Assembly: GCA_030635045.1 (NCBI GenBank)
Contig: DAOVZP010000061.1
Coordinates: 1-8,057, forward strand
DNA: 8,057 bases
Source of the DNA: Bacteroidota bacterium
GTDB lineage: Bacteria; Bacteroidota; Bacteroidia; Bacteroidales; B18-G4
Direction: 5' to 3'
How positions within the stretch are numbered: the first letter of the stretch is position 1; every line of letters starts with the position of its first letter. The notes below the pieces were generated by a model. The model was not told the origin of the DNA and did not search any database. It saw nothing but the letters and a program-made list of their open reading frames with translations. The position numbers were made by a program, and so were the translations under genes. This document shows positions 6,118-8,057 of this stretch, in pieces.

Positions 6118-6148
6118 TTTGTTATTTTATATATAATTTATATTTTTG
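6118..6148 (+). promoter_or_regulatory. Consensus promoter of the tRNA-tuf operon
   Basis: TTTG at 6118-6121 and TATTTTTG at 6141-6148 are 19 bp apart in a very AT-rich context. Placed like the rpsU promoter, the start would be near 6152, about 48 nt before the first tRNA. This is the only consensus promoter ahead of the four tRNAs and tuf. Confidence 0.82.
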
Positions 6149-6178
6149 CAGACCTTTTTCACGAAGGGTCTGTTTTTT
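6149..6178 (+). terminator. Intrinsic terminator of hpf overlapping the tRNA promoter start site
   Basis: Arms 6149-6157 (CAGACCTTT) and 6164-6172 (AAGGGTCTG) form a 9-bp stem with one G-U pair and a 6-nt loop, followed by six T (6173-6178). It lies 59 bp after the hpf stop and fits its terminator. The left arm begins right after the -7 element of the tRNA promoter, so transcripts starting near 6152 would lack the first three bases of the stem. Confidence 0.72.
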
Positions 6179-6199
6179 ATTTATTGAAAGTAAAGAAAT

Positions 6200-6273
6200 G
6201 CCGATGTAGCTCAGTTGGCCAGAGCAGCTGATTTGTAATCAGCCGGCCGGGGGTTCGAATCCCTCCATCGGCT
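6200..6273 (+). tRNA. tRNA-Thr (anticodon UGU)
   Basis: A full cloverleaf is visible: acceptor GCCGATG (6200-6206) pairs with CATCGGC (6266-6272), D-stem GCTC/GAGC, anticodon stem GCTGA/TCAGC with loop TTTGTAA, and T-arm GGGGG-TTCGAAT-CCCTC. The anticodon TGT at 6234-6236 reads ACA. The discriminator is T and no CCA is encoded. It is first in a four-tRNA array that leads into tuf. Confidence 0.95.
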
Positions 6274-6299
6274 CATTATTTGGCAGTTACAATAACTAC

Positions 6300-6384
6300 G
6301 GGGAGATTCCAGAGCGGTCAAACGGGGCAGACTGTAAATCTGTTGGCTAAGCCTTCGGAGGTTCGAATCCTCCTCTCCCCACCA
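6300..6384 (+). tRNA. tRNA-Tyr (anticodon GUA), CCA encoded
   Basis: Acceptor GGGGAGA (6300-6306) pairs with TCTCCCC (6374-6380). The anticodon stem GCAGA/TCTGT holds loop CTGTAAA with anticodon GTA at 6334-6336. The long variable arm around TGGCTAAGCCTTC makes it a class II tRNA, as expected for bacterial Tyr. T-arm is GGAGG-TTCGAAT-CCTCC. The discriminator A is followed by a genomic CCA (6382-6384), which the other four tRNAs here lack. Confidence 0.95.
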
Positions 6385-6418
6385 GGACCTCACAAAGGAG
6401 TTCTTTACAAGGTTAATA

Positions 6419-6491
6419 GCGGAAGTAGCTCATTTGGTAGAGCGACAGCCTTCCAAGCTGTAGGTGGCCGGTTCGAGCCCGGTCTTCCGCT
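6419..6491 (+). tRNA. tRNA-Gly (anticodon UCC)
   Basis: Acceptor GCGGAAG (6419-6425) pairs with CTTCCGC (6484-6490). The anticodon stem ACAGC/GCTGT holds loop CTTCCAA with anticodon TCC at 6452-6454, which reads GGA and GGG. The discriminator is T and no CCA is encoded. Only four bases separate it from the next tRNA, so both must be processed from one transcript. Confidence 0.95.
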
Positions 6492-6495
6492 CAAT

Positions 6496-6567
<72 letters not shown>

Positions 6568-6627
6568 CAAACATTATTGAATCGTACTTATTAGATTGTA
6601 CATAATTATTTTTAAATTTTAATTGAT

Positions 6628-7815
6628 ATGGCTAAAGAAACATTTGATCGTTCCAAACCACATGTTAACATTGGTACCATTGGTCATGTTGACCATGGAA
6701 AAACCACTCTTACTGCTGCAATTACTTTGAACTTGCAGGATAAAGGTCTGGCCTCATTCAAATCTTTCGACGAGATTGACAATGCTCCGGAAGAAAAAGA
6801 AAGAGGTATCACCATTAACACAGCACACGTTGAGTACGAGACAGAGAACAGGCATTATGCACACGTTGACTGTCCGGGACACGCTGATTACGTTAAGAAC
6901 ATGGTTACCGGTGCTGCCCAGATGGACGGAGCTATCCTTGTTGTGGCTGCAACTGACGGCCCGATGCCTCAGACACGTGAGCATATCCTGCTTGCACGTC
7001 AGGTTGGTGTACCCAAGATCGTTGTTTTCATGAATAAAGTTGACATGGTCGACGATGATGAACTTCTCGAACTTGTTGAAATGGAAATCAGGGAGCTTCT
7101 CGCTTTCTACGAATTTGACGGAGATAACACTCCTATTATTCAGGGTTCAGCACTTGGTGCTCTCAACAAAGAAGACAAATGGGTAACTAAGGTGATGGAT
7201 TTGATGGATGCTTGTGATGAATGGGTTCCGCTGCCGGATCGTGATATTGACAAACCATTCCTGATGCCTGTTGAGGATGTATTCTCAATTACAGGACGTG
7301 GAACAGTTGCTACCGGAAGAATTGAAACCGGTATCATCAACTCAGGTGACCCTGTAGAAATAATTGGTATGGGTGCTGAAAAACTCAAATCAGTAGTTAC
7401 AGGTGTTGAGATGTTCCGTAAGATCCTCAACCGTGGTGAAGCTGGTGACAATGCCGGCCTCCTTCTCAGAGGTATCGACAAGGATGAGATTTCACGTGGT
7501 ATGGTAATTTCTGCTCCGGGAACAGTTAAGCCGCACACCAAGTTCAAAGCTGAGGTATATATCCTCAAAAAAGAAGAAGGTGGACGTCACACTCCATTCC
7601 ATAACAAATACCGTCCGCAGTTCTTCTTCAGAACTACCGACGTAACGGGTGAGATCATTCTCCCTGACGGTGTTGAAATGGTAATGCCGGGCGACAACCT
7701 CACCATTACAGTTCATCTGATCGCTGAGGTAGCTATGGACAAAGGTCTGCGTTTTGCTATCCGTGAAGGTGGCAGGACTGTAGGTGCCGGACAGGTAACT
7801 GAAATAATTGAGTAA
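6628..7815 (+). CDS. tuf: Translation elongation factor Tu
   Basis: The product has 395 residues and is complete. The GTPase domain has all G motifs: GHVDHGKT (19-26), RGIT (59-62), DCPGH (81-85), NKVD (136-139) and GSAL (173-176). Domain 2 begins near residue 209 and includes [13 protein letters not shown]; domain 3 covers about 300-395 with the conserved [21 protein letters not shown] segment. EF-Tu carries aminoacyl-tRNA to the ribosomal A site using GTP. The gene follows four tRNA genes and precedes tRNA-Trp and secE, the classic arrangement in which EF-Tu is co-transcribed with its tRNA substrates. There is no SD before the ATG, only an AT-rich leader, in line with SD-independent initiation in this phylum. 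Expression is probably driven by the promoter at 6118-6148. Confidence 0.98.
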   Translation: MAKETFDRSKPHVNIGTIGHVDHGKTTLTAAITLNLQDKGLASFKSFDEIDNAPEEKERGITINTAHVEYETENRHYAHVDCPGHADYVKNMVTGAAQMDGAILVVAATDGPMPQTREHILLARQVGVPKIVVFMNKVDMVDDDELLELVEMEIRELLAFYEFDGDNTPIIQGSALGALNKEDKWVTKVMDLMDACDEWVPLPDRDIDKPFLMPVEDVFSITGRGTVATGRIETGIINSGDPVEIIGMGAEKLKSVVTGVEMFRKILNRGEAGDNAGLLLRGIDKDEISRGMVISAPGTVKPHTKFKAEVYILKKEEGGRHTPFHNKYRPQFFFRTTDVTGEIILPDGVEMVMPGDNLTITVHLIAEVAMDKGLRFAIREGGRTVGAGQVTEIIE

Positions 7816-7825
7816 TAATATTTTT

Positions 7826-7873
7826 GAGATATGGATCGTCGCACTCCCTTGGTGGAGTGCTTCGCCTTATCTC
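7826..7873 (+). other. Extended stem-loop between tuf and tRNA-Trp
   Basis: An inner perfect 7-bp stem (GCACTCC 7841-7847 with GGAGTGC 7854-7860, 6-nt loop) lies inside an outer 6-bp stem (GAGATA 7826-7831 with TATCTC 7868-7873). Two further G-C pairs (7833-7834 with 7865-7866) lie between them. No U-run follows, so it is probably not a full terminator; it may be a processing signal or partial attenuator that sets the tuf to downstream ratio. A TATTTTTG (7819-7826) touches its left edge but has no -33 partner. Confidence 0.5.
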
Positions 7874-7879
7874 ATTCAT

Positions 7880-7952
7880 ACGGGTGTAGCTCAATTGGTA
7901 GAGTAGTGGTCTCCAAAACCATTGGTTGTGGGTTCGATTCCTACCACCCGTG
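7880..7952 (+). tRNA. tRNA-Trp (anticodon CCA)
   Basis: Acceptor ACGGGTG (7880-7886) pairs with CACCCGT (7945-7951), with discriminator G at 7952. The anticodon stem GTGGT/ACCAT holds loop CTCCAAA with anticodon CCA at 7913-7915. T-arm is GTGGG-TTCGATT-CCTAC. No 3' CCA is encoded. Its place between tuf and secE is the common bacterial arrangement. Confidence 0.95.
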
Positions 7953-7968
7953 CTAAACACTAATAAAA

Positions 7969-8057
7969 ATGGCTAAGTTCAAATTACTGGCGTACATTGA
8001 AGATAGCTATGATGAATTGATTTTCAAGGTATCATGGCCATCCTGGAGTGAATTGCA
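7969..8057 (+). CDS. secE: Preprotein translocase subunit SecE (5' part, cut by window end)
   Basis: The first 29 codons are present and the frame is still open at the window edge. The sequence begins MAKFKLLAYIEDSYDELIF and continues KVSWPSWSEL. The E-x-x-x-E-L-x-x-KVSWPSW segment is the conserved amphipathic helix and hinge just before the single transmembrane helix of short bacterial SecE. SecE clamps the two halves of SecY in the inner-membrane translocon. There is no SD before the ATG. It lies 16 bases after tRNA-Trp, as in the usual tuf-trnW-secE-nusG order, so nusG and ribosomal protein genes are expected next. The identification rests on the motif and the context. Confidence 0.93.
   Translation, partial: MAKFKLLAYIEDSYDELIFKVSWPSWSEL

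Noticed and set aside
6211..6393. Minus-strand frame antisense to tRNA-Thr and tRNA-Tyr
   Set aside because: It translates tRNA sequence backwards; the DSNPRPADYKSAALAN-like product is a well-known spurious tRNA-antisense protein.
7757..7960. Minus-strand frame antisense to the tuf end and tRNA-Trp
   Set aside because: Its start is the reverse complement of the tRNA-Trp region; it is another tRNA-antisense artefact.

Overview
The window looks like an ordinary chromosomal segment of a Bacteroidota (Bacteroidetes) bacterium with moderate GC. Four things point there: a PorP/SprF-family type IX secretion protein, a remnant of a gliding/T9SS type B sorting domain, three promoters of the Bacteroidota form TTTG-N19-TAnnTTTG, and start sites that mostly lack a Shine-Dalgarno (SD) sequence. 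Genus cannot be judged from the sequence.

Layout. Positions 1-410 hold two unrelated gene fragments: about 36 residues of a LeuB-like dehydrogenase cut off by divergent sequence and a stop, then a start-less C-terminal sorting domain. A perfect 19-bp hairpin closes this part. Positions 468-824 show no gene I can support. On the minus strand, 883-1944 encodes an intact PorP/SprF-like outer-membrane protein with its own intrinsic terminator. A 311-bp AT-rich divergent region with a 25-bp tandem repeat separates it from a secreted dipeptidyl-peptidase-IV-type S9 peptidase (2256-4427).

Positions 4438-6178 are a translation and chromosome-maintenance block: rpsU (bS21), a XerC/D-type recombinase and a short ribosome hibernation factor (hpf). 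The rpsU and xerC genes each have a consensus promoter. Only rpsU and hpf carry clear SD sequences; dpp, xerC, tuf and secE have none and porP has nothing convincing. A 7-copy heptanucleotide repeat runs directly into the hpf SD.

The last part (6118-8057) is the conserved array tRNA-Thr(UGU), tRNA-Tyr(GUA), tRNA-Gly(UCC), tRNA-Thr(GGU), tuf, tRNA-Trp(CCA), secE, driven by a strong promoter whose start site lies inside a terminator-like hairpin. The segment carries translation machinery and the start of the Sec/transcription-factor cluster that normally continues into nusG and ribosomal proteins.

I found no clear novel defence, mobile or biosynthetic system. The most interesting signals are regulatory: the SD sequences restricted to rpsU and hpf, the heptad repeat before hpf, the promoter/terminator overlap ahead of the tRNAs, the structured tuf-tRNA-Trp spacer, and the gene-fragment junction at the left end.
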